Below, in pieces: positions 25,890 to 34,574 of a stretch of DNA of 60,205 nucleotides. This DNA is from Brevibacterium jeotgali (GTDB lineage Bacteria > Actinomycetota > Actinomycetes > Actinomycetales > Brevibacteriaceae), in the NCBI RefSeq assembly GCF_900169175.1, contig NZ_FXZM01000015.1, positions 1-60,205 of the forward strand, in the 5' to 3' direction. Below the pieces are notes generated by a model. That model made no database searches. It worked only from the letters and a program-made list of their open reading frames with translations, and was not told the origin of the DNA. Positions within the stretch are counted from its first letter, which is position 1; each line of letters begins with the position of its first letter. The position numbers and the translations under genes were made by a program.

Positions 25890-25945
25890 GTATCCACACT
25901 ACGACGGGTCCCCGCCCCTCGACACCGCTCCGAGTGGACGGGCTC

Positions 25946-25987
25946 GTCGACGTGTGCGGGTCGACGTGTGCGGGTCGACGTGTGCGG
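25946..25987. repeat. Three tandem copies of a 14-bp unit
   Basis: GTCGACGTGTGCGG is repeated exactly at 25946, 25960 and 25974, then breaks into GTCGAG. It is in the divergent gap between the OsmC gene and nrtR. Each unit holds GTCGAC. It could be a regulator array or a slippage tract; copy number may vary among strains. Confidence 0.9.
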
Positions 25988-26135
25988 GTCGAGACCGCGA
26001 CGCGCGGCTCGCGACACGCGGCGCGCGACTCTGAGACCCGCCGCCGGTCAGCACCGCGACATTCCAGTAGCGTGACCCTCGAGACCCGCGGCTGATCGAA
26101 CGGCGGCGCGGGGACGTCGGACAACAGGAGGAATC

Positions 26136-27020
26136 ATGGGCCCCGAGCTGCATGCCGAGCTGGTGGCCGTCGTCCTCTCCGTCGGCGACGACGGTGCCGA
26201 CGTCCTGGCCCCCGGCGATCCGGCCCGCCTGCCGTCGGGCCCGCTTCGCGATGACCACACCTCCCTGCAGGCCGGCGTCCGCGCGTTCGCCGCCGACCAG
26301 ACCGGGCACCGGCTCGGGTACGTCGAGCAGCTGTACACTTTCGCGGATCTGGGGCGCGGTCAGCATGACCACCGGACCATCTCCATCAGCTACCTCGGGC
26401 TCACCCGTGAGATCCGCAGTGCCGACGACTGGCAGTCGCTCACGACGCTGCTGCCGTGGGAGGACCAGCGGGATCCGTCCGCTGTGACGCTCGTGGACGA
26501 CATGGCTGCCGCACTCCGCCCCTGGGCCGAGCGCGATGACTCCTCCGAAAGGCGTCGCCGCATCGCACATCTCTTCGGCCGGGACGAGCGCCCGTGGCGC
26601 CCGGAACTGGCGCTTCAGCGCTACGAGCTGCTGTGGGAGGCGGGCCTGGTGGGCGAATCGCCCGAGGCCCCGGCGGACACCCCCTGGACCGGCCCTCGGA
26701 TGATGTGGGACCACCGCCGCATCCTGGCCACCGGCCTGTCCCGGCTCCGCGCCAAGCTCCAGTACGCGCCCCTGGTCGCCGAACTGATGCCGGAGGAGTT
26801 CACCCTGGGCCAGCTCCAGGACGTGGTCGAGGCCCTGATCGGTCAGCGCGTGCACACCCAGAACTTCCGCCGCTCCATCCGCCAGGACCGGCTGGTCGAG
26901 GCAACCGAGCGAGTGGTCCGCACCGGAGGACGCCCCGCCCAGCTTCACCGCTTCCGGCGCGAAGTCATCGAAGACCGCCGCCAGGTCGGGACCAAGGCAC
27001 CCATCCCCCACGCACGCTGA
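26136..27020 (+). CDS. nrtR: NrtR, Nudix-related NAD regulator
   Basis: 294 residues. A degenerate Nudix domain (about 1-150, no intact Nudix box) is joined to a C-terminal winged helix (about 185-275, LPEEFTLGQLQDVVEAL-like region and RVVRTGGRPAQLHRF). NrtR repressors sense ADP-ribose or related NAD breakdown products and control NAD synthesis. AGGAGGA precedes the ATG. It sits directly upstream of nadA-nadC with two operator-like dyads between, strongly supporting this role. Confidence 0.92.
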   Translation: MGPELHAELVAVVLSVGDDGADVLAPGDPARLPSGPLRDDHTSLQAGVRAFAADQTGHRLGYVEQLYTFADLGRGQHDHRTISISYLGLTREIRSADDWQSLTTLLPWEDQRDPSAVTLVDDMAAALRPWAERDDSSERRRRIAHLFGRDERPWRPELALQRYELLWEAGLVGESPEAPADTPWTGPRMMWDHRRILATGLSRLRAKLQYAPLVAELMPEEFTLGQLQDVVEALIGQRVHTQNFRRSIRQDRLVEATERVVRTGGRPAQLHRFRREVIEDRRQVGTKAPIPHAR

Positions 27021-27052
27021 ATTCCACGCGCACTGAGCAGACCCCTTCCTTC

Positions 27053-27105
27053 TACTCACTCTGAGCATTATGCTGGTGCTCACCCTTATGCTCAGAGTGA
27101 GCAAT
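27053..27105. promoter_or_regulatory. Two inverted NrtR operators before nadA
   Basis: Box 1 (27053-27070) and box 2 (27086-27105) each contain the dyad TGCTCA-gag-TGAGCA, box 1 with one mismatch and on the opposite strand. As a pair they form a larger inverted repeat with 15 of 16 arm bases matching (CTCACTCTGAGCATTA against the complement of TTATGCTCAGAGTGAG). Centres are about 34 bp apart, near three helical turns, so two dimers could sit on one face. Box 2 ends 14 bp before the nadA start and would block initiation. Confidence 0.85.
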
Positions 27106-27119
27106 GAACGGAGGCAGCC

Positions 27120-28100
27120 ATGACGACAGTCAGGTCAGCAACGGAGCACCCTGCATGGACGAAGGTCCAGCACCTCATCCCCGAGGTCGAGTGGGCGACC
27201 TTCATCGACGACATCGAGGCGATCGAGCGCCTCAAGGCCGAGCACGACGCAGTGATCATGGCCCACAACTACATGACTCCGGAGATCTTCCACGCGGTCG
27301 CGGACTTCGGCGGGGACTCCCTGGCGCTGGCCCGCGAGGCGCAGCACGTCGAGGCGAGCACGATCGTGCTGGCGGGAGTGCATTTCATGGCCGAGACCGC
27401 GAAGCTGCTGAGCCCGCAGAAGCGGGTGCTGCTGCCGGACCTGCGCTCGGGCTGCTCCCTGGCCGAATCGATCACGCCGGCCGACATCGCCGAACTGCGG
27501 CGTCAGCACCCCGGCGCCCCGGTGGTGACCTACGTGAACACGTCCGCCGATGTGAAGGCCGCCAGCGACATCTGCTGCACCTCCGGCAATGCGGTCGAGG
27601 TGATCGAATCGCTCGGCGTGCCCGAGGTGATCATGGTGCCCGACCAGTACCTGGCGCAGAACATCGCCGCGCGCACCGGGGTCCGCGTCATCACCCACCC
27701 GGGCGCCTGCGAAGTCCACGAGCGCTTCACACCGGACGACATCCGGGACATCCGCGACGGCAACCCGGGCGTGACGGTCCTGGCCCACCCCGAATGTCCG
27801 CCCGAGGTCGTCGCTGCGGCCGACCATTCCGGATCGACCGCACAGATGCAGAGCTTCGTCGAGGTGAACAGGCCCCGCAGCGTCGCACTCATCACCGAGT
27901 GCTCGATGAGTGACAACGTCGCCGCCGGTCACCCGGACACCGACTTCGTCCGCCCCTGCAATCTGTGCCCCCACATGAAGCGCAACACACTGGGCGCCAT
28001 CCGCCGGGCCCTGGAGACCGGCACGCACGAGATCGAGCTGGATCCCGATCTGGTGGAGCCGGCGCGCCGATCGATCACGCGCATGCTGGAGATCTCGTGA
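27120..28100 (+). CDS. nadA: Quinolinate synthase A
   Basis: 326 residues. Condenses iminoaspartate with dihydroxyacetone phosphate to quinolinate using a 4Fe-4S cluster. Cluster cysteines are visible in LRSGCSLAE, HPECPPEV and RPCNLCPHM; the substrate motif MAHNYMTPEI lies near residue 50. GGAGG precedes the ATG. First gene of the nadA-nadC pair under the NrtR boxes. nadB, which makes iminoaspartate and usually lies between nadA and nadC in actinobacteria, is absent here. Confidence 0.95.
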   Translation: MTTVRSATEHPAWTKVQHLIPEVEWATFIDDIEAIERLKAEHDAVIMAHNYMTPEIFHAVADFGGDSLALAREAQHVEASTIVLAGVHFMAETAKLLSPQKRVLLPDLRSGCSLAESITPADIAELRRQHPGAPVVTYVNTSADVKAASDICCTSGNAVEVIESLGVPEVIMVPDQYLAQNIAARTGVRVITHPGACEVHERFTPDDIRDIRDGNPGVTVLAHPECPPEVVAAADHSGSTAQMQSFVEVNRPRSVALITECSMSDNVAAGHPDTDFVRPCNLCPHMKRNTLGAIRRALETGTHEIELDPDLVEPARRSITRMLEIS

Positions 28101-28140
28101 GCCCCCACCGCAGGACGCCCGTCGGATCGGAGATCACCGC

Positions 28141-29010
28141 ATGATCGGCCTCGCCCTCGATCCGCTGGCGAAGCGGGCACTGGTCGAGGACCTCGGCGAC
28201 ATCGGCGACCTGACCTCCGCGATCACCGTCCCACCCGGCAGCGGCTCCGCCCGCCTCGTCGCCCGCACCGACGGGGTGCTCTCCGGCACCTCGGTCGCGG
28301 AAGCGGTCGTGCGGGCCGTCGATCCCGCGCTGGAGGTCACCTGGTCATTCTCCGACGGGGACGCCTTCCACGCCGGTGCATCGCTCGCTGAGTTCAGCGG
28401 CCAGGCCCGGTCGGTGCTGACAGCCGAGCGGACAGCACTGAATTTCCTCGGCCGCCTGTCCGCCGTGGCGACGCGGACCGCCCACCTGGTCGGCCTCATC
28501 GAGGGCACCGGCGCTCGCATCGCCGATACCCGCAAGACCACGCCCGGTCTGCGCGCACTGGAGAAGGAGGCCGTCCGACACGGCGGCGGGGTCAATCACC
28601 GCTTCGGGCTCCACGACGCGATCCTCGTCAAGGACAACCACATCGCGCTGGCAGGCGGGGTGGAGCAGGTCTTCACCCGACTGGCGGCACGGACCGGGCA
28701 CATGGTCCAGGTGGAGGTGGAGGTCGACACCCTGGCCCAGCTGAGCGAACTCCTGGCCCTGGATCACGCGCGCATCGGCCAGGGCCTTCCGCCGGTGGTG
28801 CACGCGGTGCTGCTGGACAACATGGGGCCCGATCTCATCGCCCGCGGTGTCGCCCAGGTGCGTGCGCATCCTGCACCCGTGATCGTCGAGGTCTCCGGCG
28901 GAGTCGACGTCGAGACCGTGCGCGGACTGGCCGAGGCCGGTCCGGACATCATCTCCATCGGGGCGCTGACCCACTCGGCCGGCTGCCTGGACTTCGGCCT
29001 GGACATCTGA
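28141..29010 (+). CDS. nadC: Nicotinate-nucleotide pyrophosphorylase (quinolinate phosphoribosyltransferase)
   Basis: 289 residues. Converts quinolinate and PRPP to nicotinate mononucleotide. Motifs: ALNFLGRLSAVATRTA, the PRPP/quinolinate-binding ADTRKTTPGLRALEKEAVRHGGG-type region (starting near 122) with RFGLHDAILVKDNH, and the C-terminal EVSGGV...ISIGALTHS. It lies 40 bp after nadA, same operon. Cytosolic. Confidence 0.95.
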   Translation: MIGLALDPLAKRALVEDLGDIGDLTSAITVPPGSGSARLVARTDGVLSGTSVAEAVVRAVDPALEVTWSFSDGDAFHAGASLAEFSGQARSVLTAERTALNFLGRLSAVATRTAHLVGLIEGTGARIADTRKTTPGLRALEKEAVRHGGGVNHRFGLHDAILVKDNHIALAGGVEQVFTRLAARTGHMVQVEVEVDTLAQLSELLALDHARIGQGLPPVVHAVLLDNMGPDLIARGVAQVRAHPAPVIVEVSGGVDVETVRGLAEAGPDIISIGALTHSAGCLDFGLDI

Positions 29011-29106
29011 GCGCAGCTCTGCGCCAGTCGTCTGGACGACTCGTGGAACCGCATGCACAGCCGTGTGAGCAGCGGCCCCGACCGCCTCATCACTGAAAGG
29101 AACACC

Positions 29107-29463
29107 ATGCCCACCTTCATCATGATCGGATACGGAGACCAGGAAGGCTACGACCGCACGGACACCGCGACGCGAGATACCGCTCATGCACATGATGATC
29201 GGCTCCGTGCTGGTGGTGCACGCATGGGCGTCGCGGGGGCACCTGTCCAGGTCCGCAATCACGACGCAGCGGGAACGGAGACCGCAGACGGACCGTTCAT
29301 GCAGTCCTCCCTTCCCGTGGCGGGCTTCACCGTGATCGAATCCAGCAGCCTCGACGAGGCGATCGCCATGGCGTCCCAGACCCCGTGTGCAGTCGCCCAC
29401 GGTGTCGTCGAGGTCTGGCCCCTCGGCAGCACACTCGACAGTGACAGTGCAGGTGGCCACTGA
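29107..29463 (+). CDS. YCII-related DGPF-domain protein
   Basis: 118 residues of the YCII/DGPF fold, with the signature ADGPFMQ near residue 62. GAAAGGA precedes the ATG. DGPF proteins are the standard genomic partner of ECF42-type sigma factors; here the neighbour sigma factor (convergent, 43 bp away) has a SnoaL tail instead. The function is unknown. Confidence 0.85.
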   Translation: MPTFIMIGYGDQEGYDRTDTATRDTAHAHDDRLRAGGARMGVAGAPVQVRNHDAAGTETADGPFMQSSLPVAGFTVIESSSLDEAIAMASQTPCAVAHGVVEVWPLGSTLDSDSAGGH

Positions 29464-29505
29464 CCCGAGCGACCGGAGACCCCGGCTCCCTCGTGCCCAC
29501 CGTCA

Positions 29506-30504
29506 TCACGGCGTCGCGGTCTCCGGCAGGCCGAACCGGGCGAACACGCGCAGGGCGAAGAAGGCGACGATGTGCGAGATCCCGGCTGGGGTGACGGTGA
29601 GCACCTGCAGATTGAAGGCCCTGTGGATGCCGTATTCGTCGGGCATGTAGAGCCCGAAGGCCGGTTGGCCATTGGCCGCGGTGGGCACGAGGAGATGATC
29701 GCCGGGACCCTCCGCAGGACTCTGAGCACCGACCATGCGACCGATCACCTCGGCGCCACGGAACCATGCGGGGAACGGTGGCATCTCATAGACCGCGTCC
29801 TCGGTCAGAACAGCCACGAGTCCCCTGGTGTCATGGGCATGCATCGCCGCGACGAAGCGGTCCAGCAGATCGCGCTCCCTCCCCGGATGCAGCTCGTGGA
29901 TCGCGACTTCCTCGGGCCGGACGTCAGCGATCTGGGACCGTGCCCGCTGCAGCAGGCTGTTGACCGCTGCCGCAGTCGTGTCGAGCATCGCCGCGACCTC
30001 GGCGGCGCTGAAGGCCAGGACCTCACGCAGCACGAGCACGGCACGCTGACGCGGGGCCAGATGCTGCAGGGCCGCGATGAACGCCAGCCTCACGCTCTGG
30101 CGGCGGGTCATCGCGGCGAGCGGGTCCCCGGCGTCGCAGGCGTACCTGCCGAGCATCGTGTCCGGGACCGGCTCCAGCCAGGGACGTTCCGGCCATTGAG
30201 CCAGTTCAGCCGCGGGGTCCTGGCCAGGACCGCCCAGGCCGGTGGGCAGCGCCCGACGACTGCGGTTCTCCAGTGCGCGCAGGCAGACATTGGTCGCGAT
30301 CCGATACAGCCAGGTCCGGATCGAAGAGCGCCCCTCGAAGCCCTCGTAGCCGCGCCAGGCGCGCAGATAGGTCTCCTGGACGGCATCCTCGGCATCGTGG
30401 ACCGATCCCAGCATGCGGTAGCTGTGCGCCAGCAGCTCCGAGCGGAACGGTCTGGTCTGGCGGTCGAAGTCGTCGTCCGAAGGCGTCACGTTCGAAGGCG
30501 TCAT
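29506..30504 (-). CDS. ECF-type sigma factor with C-terminal SnoaL-like domain
   Basis: 332 residues. Sigma region 2 (LLAHSYRMLGSVHDAEDAVQETYLRAWRGY) and region 4 (LAPRQRAVLVLREVLAFSAAEVAAML) are followed by a SnoaL-like domain (about 205-320; MPPFPAWFRGAEVIGRM). Such fused tails regulate the sigma factor in place of an anti-sigma protein. The start overlaps the MFS stop (ATGA), so it is coupled to that upstream gene. Confidence 0.9.
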   Translation of the reverse strand: MTPSNVTPSDDDFDRQTRPFRSELLAHSYRMLGSVHDAEDAVQETYLRAWRGYEGFEGRSSIRTWLYRIATNVCLRALENRSRRALPTGLGGPGQDPAAELAQWPERPWLEPVPDTMLGRYACDAGDPLAAMTRRQSVRLAFIAALQHLAPRQRAVLVLREVLAFSAAEVAAMLDTTAAAVNSLLQRARSQIADVRPEEVAIHELHPGRERDLLDRFVAAMHAHDTRGLVAVLTEDAVYEMPPFPAWFRGAEVIGRMVGAQSPAEGPGDHLLVPTAANGQPAFGLYMPDEYGIHRAFNLQVLTVTPAGISHIVAFFALRVFARFGLPETATP

Positions 30505-31274
30505 GATGAGGTCGCGATCCTCTCTGTGGCTGTACGGGGCGTGCGGAGGAGGACCGCAGCACCCAGTGCTCCGATCGCCGCCAGCGCGGCCAGGCCGTAG
30601 AGCGCAGCCGCGAGACCTCCGGTCAGTTCAGCCGCCGATGGCGGACCCGCGGTGCCGCGTGTCGCGAAGCCGATCGCGATCGCGGAGGCGAGCCCCGCCC
30701 CCAGGGTGGTGCCGACGGCGAAGGCCGTCTCCGCAAGACCCGCCGCCAATCCCGCATCATGGTCGGCCACCCCCGCCAGCGCTGCGATCTGGCCGGCGAC
30801 GAATGCCACCCCCATACCGGCACCGAACACGACGAGCCCAGCCAGTAGATCGCCGACGACCGTGCCGTCGACCGACAGCCGGCTCAGCACCACGCAGGCG
30901 AACATCAGCAGGATCAGGCCCCCGGTGGCGACGGCTCGGAACCCTGCCCGCGTCACCAGGTGCTGTCCGGCCATCACCCCGACGACCGAGGTCACGGTCA
31001 TGATCGCCGTCGCCATGCCGAACTGGAGCGCGGACAGTCCCAGTACCTGCTGTGCGTACAGGGTCACGACGATCAGCAGTCCGTCGATCGCCGCCCTGTA
31101 GGCGGTGAGCACCCATTGGACCTCCGCCGGGGCGAACCCCACGTCGAGCGCGATCACCGGCAGCGCCGCATACACACTCGTCGAGTCCAGCACTCCCATG
31201 AACATCGCCATGCACACCACGGCCAGCACCCACCATCGATGTGTCGTCCCTGCAGATCGCTCATCGGCCGCCAT
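30501..31274 (-). pseudogene. DHA2-type MFS transporter with in-frame internal deletion
   Basis: 257 residues against about 450-480 for the family. The N-terminus has the first DHA2 helices (MFMGVLDSTSVYAALP, then VQWVLTAY). It then jumps straight to a second-half segment (GLLIVVTLYAQQVLGLSALQFG, normally around helix 8), so the middle helices including the loop 2-3 motif A are missing. The frame is kept and the end is intact with late helices. It is probably a non-functional exporter remnant, though a half-size protein would still be made. It starts at ATG 31274 and is coupled to the sigma gene. Confidence 0.78.
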
Positions 31275-31573
31275 GGCCCGTCCCCTCCTCGTCGACGCCC
31301 TGGGTCGCCAGGGGCGTGCCCTCACGAGGTAGATACCTGGCGACGAGCGGACTCATCGCTGTGCCGGTGGTTCTGCACGCCCCGTTCCCTCGCCGCCCCG
31401 GCAATGGTTGACGCAGGCTTCCCCGGCGTGTTTACCGTGTATACGAACGCAACGCAGGTTGTCATCAGATCGCGTGCCGCGAGGGGTTCGACACTGCGCG
31501 TGAGGGCCGCCGGCCCTGCACCTCGTGCAGTCTCATCAGCTTCCGCGGCATGCGGGAACGAGGAGGTCGACGC

Positions 31574-32611
31574 ATGCAGCTGAACGAGATACGCCGTGTC
31601 TACGACGGACAGGCGCCGTTCGTCACGGTCTACCTGGAGGGTCGTTCCCCCGGCGAGGACGCACAGCAGCAGGTGCGGCTCAGGTGGGAGGAGCTCCGTC
31701 GGCACCTCAGCGAAGACGGAGCCTCCGACACCGCGCTCTCCGCGCTCGACGAGGCCGTGCTCGGTGCAGAACCGGGCGAGGCGCAGTCGAACGGGCGCGT
31801 GCTGGTGGCCGATGTCACGGGCGTGGTCCTGGACGAGGCGTGGGATGCGGCTCTGGGTGCCGGCGATGCGGCGCATCTGGGCAAGGAACCGGAGCTCGGC
31901 GCCTTCGTCCGCGAGCACGCGCGCTCCGCGCGGCTGCTGGTAGCGATCGCCGACCGGCACGGCGCCGTCGTGCGGCAGGTGGCCGTCGCGCAGTCGCAGG
32001 CGGCCGACACCCAGGTCGAACACCATGTGGGTGACGCTTCCCACGATCCCGAAAGCGTTCACAAGCCGCGTGAGGGTGCCCTGTCGCACAAGAACATACA
32101 GCGCAGGGCGGACGAGGTCGTGAAGCAGAACGTCCGCGAGGTCGCCGAGCACATGGATTCCGTGGCGAAGACATGGAAGCCCGACCTGATCGTCCTGGCC
32201 GGCGGGGTGCAGGGCCGCACGGCGCTGCGGAACGAGCTGTCCCCCGCACTCCGGGAGCACTTCACCGAGACCGATGCGGGCGGAGTGGACGATGACGGAG
32301 CGGAGGAAGCCCTCGCGAACGAACTCCACCGCCTCGCACAGGACCTCAGCACCGACGCGGCTCAGCGGCGAGCAGACCAGTTCGCCGCCGCGAAGGCACA
32401 CGGGCTCGCGGGCGAGGGATCCGAGCGCATTGCGCAGGCGCTGGAGATGGGCGCCGTGGAGACGCTCCTGCTCGAATACGACCGGCCTGCCGCACGAGAG
32501 GCCGAGCTTCTCGCCGCGAGCGTCCGGACCGATGCAGAGGTCTCGCTGATCGATTCGCAGGTCGAGGACGCGATCGCTGCGATCCTGCGCTTCGACGTGC
32601 CTGAACAGTGA
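31574..32611 (+). CDS. baeRF/Rv2629-like release-factor-fold protein
   Basis: 345 residues. The N-terminal part (FVTVYLEGRSP) and the central eRF1-like region (LDLIVLAGG-type strand, here KPDLIVLAGGVQGRTALRNEL) plus the C-terminal ALEMGAVETLLLEY match the bacterial/archaeal eRF1-related (Vms1-like) family found in actinobacteria. It is possibly a ribosome-rescue or peptidyl-tRNA-acting protein induced by stress. GAGGAGGT precedes the ATG. A TTGACG hexamer at 31408-31413 is a weak promoter candidate. It lies upstream of a DUF2795 gene. Confidence 0.8.
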   Translation: MQLNEIRRVYDGQAPFVTVYLEGRSPGEDAQQQVRLRWEELRRHLSEDGASDTALSALDEAVLGAEPGEAQSNGRVLVADVTGVVLDEAWDAALGAGDAAHLGKEPELGAFVREHARSARLLVAIADRHGAVVRQVAVAQSQAADTQVEHHVGDASHDPESVHKPREGALSHKNIQRRADEVVKQNVREVAEHMDSVAKTWKPDLIVLAGGVQGRTALRNELSPALREHFTETDAGGVDDDGAEEALANELHRLAQDLSTDAAQRRADQFAAAKAHGLAGEGSERIAQALEMGAVETLLLEYDRPAAREAELLAASVRTDAEVSLIDSQVEDAIAAILRFDVPEQ

Positions 32612-32671
32612 TGACAGATATTTCATCAGAGAGAACACAGAGAACAGAAGCGACACCAGAGGAGGACTTCC

Positions 32672-32896
32672 ATGACTGCACGTGACGAGCTCCGAGCGGC
32701 GAAGGCCCTGCAGGGCGTCGAGTTCCCCGCGACGAAGGACGAGCTGATCGAGTACGCCTCCGTCCGGGGCGCAGACGCAAAGACCCTGCAGGCGCTGCGG
32801 ACGATGCCGGAGCGCCGCTTCGAGAACAAGGACCAGGTCGTCGAGGCAGTGCCGCAGGAGCCCGAGGGCGACGCCCCGGGAGGCACCGACCGCTGA
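32672..32896 (+). CDS. DUF2795-domain small protein
   Basis: 74 residues. The DUF2795 fold (LQGVEFPATKDELIEYASVRGA, then LRTMPERRFENKDQVVEAV) occurs in small stress-linked actinobacterial proteins. AGAGGAGG precedes the ATG. It lies 60 bp after the baeRF-type gene and before a strong hairpin, so the two form a short operon. Confidence 0.85.
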   Translation: MTARDELRAAKALQGVEFPATKDELIEYASVRGADAKTLQALRTMPERRFENKDQVVEAVPQEPEGDAPGGTDR

Positions 32897-32952
32897 GCGA
32901 CGACGCCGTGAGTCCCGCACTCCTCACGCGCGGGAGCACGCAGGCATACGAC

Positions 32953-32985
32953 GGCTGCCGGGGTCCGGGCCGGACCCCGGCAGCC
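32953..32985 (+). terminator. Strong GC hairpin after the DUF2795 gene
   Basis: Perfect 15-bp arms around a GGC loop (GGCTGCCGGGGTCCG and its complement). No U-tract follows. It lies 56 bp past the DUF2795 stop and 19 bp before the TetR start, so it could end the upstream operon. Confidence 0.7.
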
Positions 32986-33004
32986 GCGCAGAGGAGAAGG
33001 CCCG

Positions 33005-33637
33005 ATGTCCAGAGGCCTCAATCGCACGAGGATCCTCGAGGCCGCGACTGCTCACATCGACGCCCACGGTCCCGAGTCGTTGACGATGCGCGGGCTGGGC
33101 TCGCAACTCGGCGTCGAGGCCATGGCCCTGTACCGGCACGTGCCCGGCAAGGACCACCTGCTCGCGGCCGTGGTCGACAGACTCGTCGACGACGTCCTCG
33201 ACGACCCGCGCATCACCGCCGGGAGTGATTCCTGGGAGGAGTACCTCCACACCGTCGGCACGGCGATGCGCGATCTGGAAGCCGCCCACCCGCGGACATT
33301 CTCCCTGGTCGCCACCCGACCGCCGGAGGTGTCGTGGCTGCGACCGCCTCTGCGCAGCATCCGCTGGGTCGAGCATTTCCTCTCCACCCTCGTCGCCCAC
33401 GGGTGCTCCCCCAGACATGCGGTCCGGGCCTACAGAGAGTTCACCAGCTTCCTCCTGGGTCACCTCCTGCTGGACGCAGCGTCCCGGGAGGGCGAGACCT
33501 TCCCCGAGGAAATCGCCCCGGCGGACCACCCCACAGTGGCGGAACTGCAGGATCTGCTGCACGCTGACCATGCGGCTCGCGAATTCGATGAGGGCCTGGA
33601 CGCCCTCATCGAACACCTCCGCGTCGCCGGAGCGTGA
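33005..33637 (+). CDS. TetR-family regulator
   Basis: 210 residues. N-terminal TetR helix-turn-helix (RTRILEAATAHIDAHGPESLTMRGLGSQLGVEAMALYRHVPGK region, residues 7-50) and a C-terminal TetR_C-like ligand domain. GAGGAGAAGG precedes the ATG. It is followed 63 bp later by the FNT channel gene, which it may control. Confidence 0.88.
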   Translation: MSRGLNRTRILEAATAHIDAHGPESLTMRGLGSQLGVEAMALYRHVPGKDHLLAAVVDRLVDDVLDDPRITAGSDSWEEYLHTVGTAMRDLEAAHPRTFSLVATRPPEVSWLRPPLRSIRWVEHFLSTLVAHGCSPRHAVRAYREFTSFLLGHLLLDAASREGETFPEEIAPADHPTVAELQDLLHADHAAREFDEGLDALIEHLRVAGA

Positions 33638-33700
33638 CGGGACCGGAGCGTGACGGGAGGCGGTGACCATAGGAGCAACCGACGGGGAAGGCCCAATGGG

Positions 33701-34543
33701 ATGGATCAGAAAGAGCAGCGCCAGCGGCTGGGCGGCAACGACTTCGACATCGAGGACGAGCTGCTCGATGAAGCGACCACGACCGTCGTCGAAGGCTCCA
33801 AGCGCCTCAACAGGAAGGGGCCCGAACTCGTCATCACCGGACTCTTCGGCGGGGTCGACGTCGGACTGGGCATCCTGGCGATGGTGCTGGTCAAACAGGC
33901 CACGGGTTCGGACATCCTGGCGGGCATGGCATTCGGCATCGGACTCCTCGCGCTGAAGCTGGCGCACTCCGAGCTCTTCACCGAAGAGTTCCTCCTGCCG
34001 CTGAACGCAGTGATCGCCGGGCAGGGCACGTGGATGCAGGTCTTCCGCCTGTGGTCGGTCACGCTCGTGACGAACCTGCTCGGAGGCCTGGCATTCGCGT
34101 GGCTCATCGTGCTGGGGCTGCCGGACTACCACGCGACGATCACCGACTACGCGGTGAGCTACATCGACCAGTCGTCGCTGCTGGTCATGGGTGCGCTGTC
34201 CATGCTGGCAGGAGCCACCATCACACTGTCCACCCGGATGCAGCAGGGGACGTCGAACGACGTCGTCACCGCCCTCACGTGCATGGTGTCCGGCCTGCTC
34301 GTGATCGGCTTCGGCATGCTGCACGGGGCGCTCAATGCGATCGTCATCTTCGCCGCGATGCTCGCCGGGGCGGATATCTCGGTCCTCGACTTCGCCCAGT
34401 GGTTCGCGATCGTCATCCCGCTCAACATGCTCGGCGGCCTGCTGGTCATCGCACTGCCGCGCGTGGTGCGCACCCGACGCATCCTCTGGGGCGTGCGCAA
34501 GGGGAGGTTCACACTCGAGGATCTCCAGGAGCAGTCAGGATGA
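33701..34543 (+). CDS. Formate/nitrite transporter (FNT) family channel
   Basis: 280 residues from ATG 33701 after GAAGG. Six hydrophobic helices; FGGVDVGLGILAMVLV, LAHSELFTEEFLLPLNAV (the loop 2 region of FNT proteins) and ALNAIVIFAAML are family-like. Channels of this family pass formate, nitrite or hydrosulfide; the substrate cannot be told here. It is in the cytoplasmic membrane, possibly under the upstream TetR. Confidence 0.85.
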   Translation: MDQKEQRQRLGGNDFDIEDELLDEATTTVVEGSKRLNRKGPELVITGLFGGVDVGLGILAMVLVKQATGSDILAGMAFGIGLLALKLAHSELFTEEFLLPLNAVIAGQGTWMQVFRLWSVTLVTNLLGGLAFAWLIVLGLPDYHATITDYAVSYIDQSSLLVMGALSMLAGATITLSTRMQQGTSNDVVTALTCMVSGLLVIGFGMLHGALNAIVIFAAMLAGADISVLDFAQWFAIVIPLNMLGGLLVIALPRVVRTRRILWGVRKGRFTLEDLQEQSG

Positions 34544-34574
34544 GTCGGCGTCCGAGTCGCCCACAGCGGCGCAG

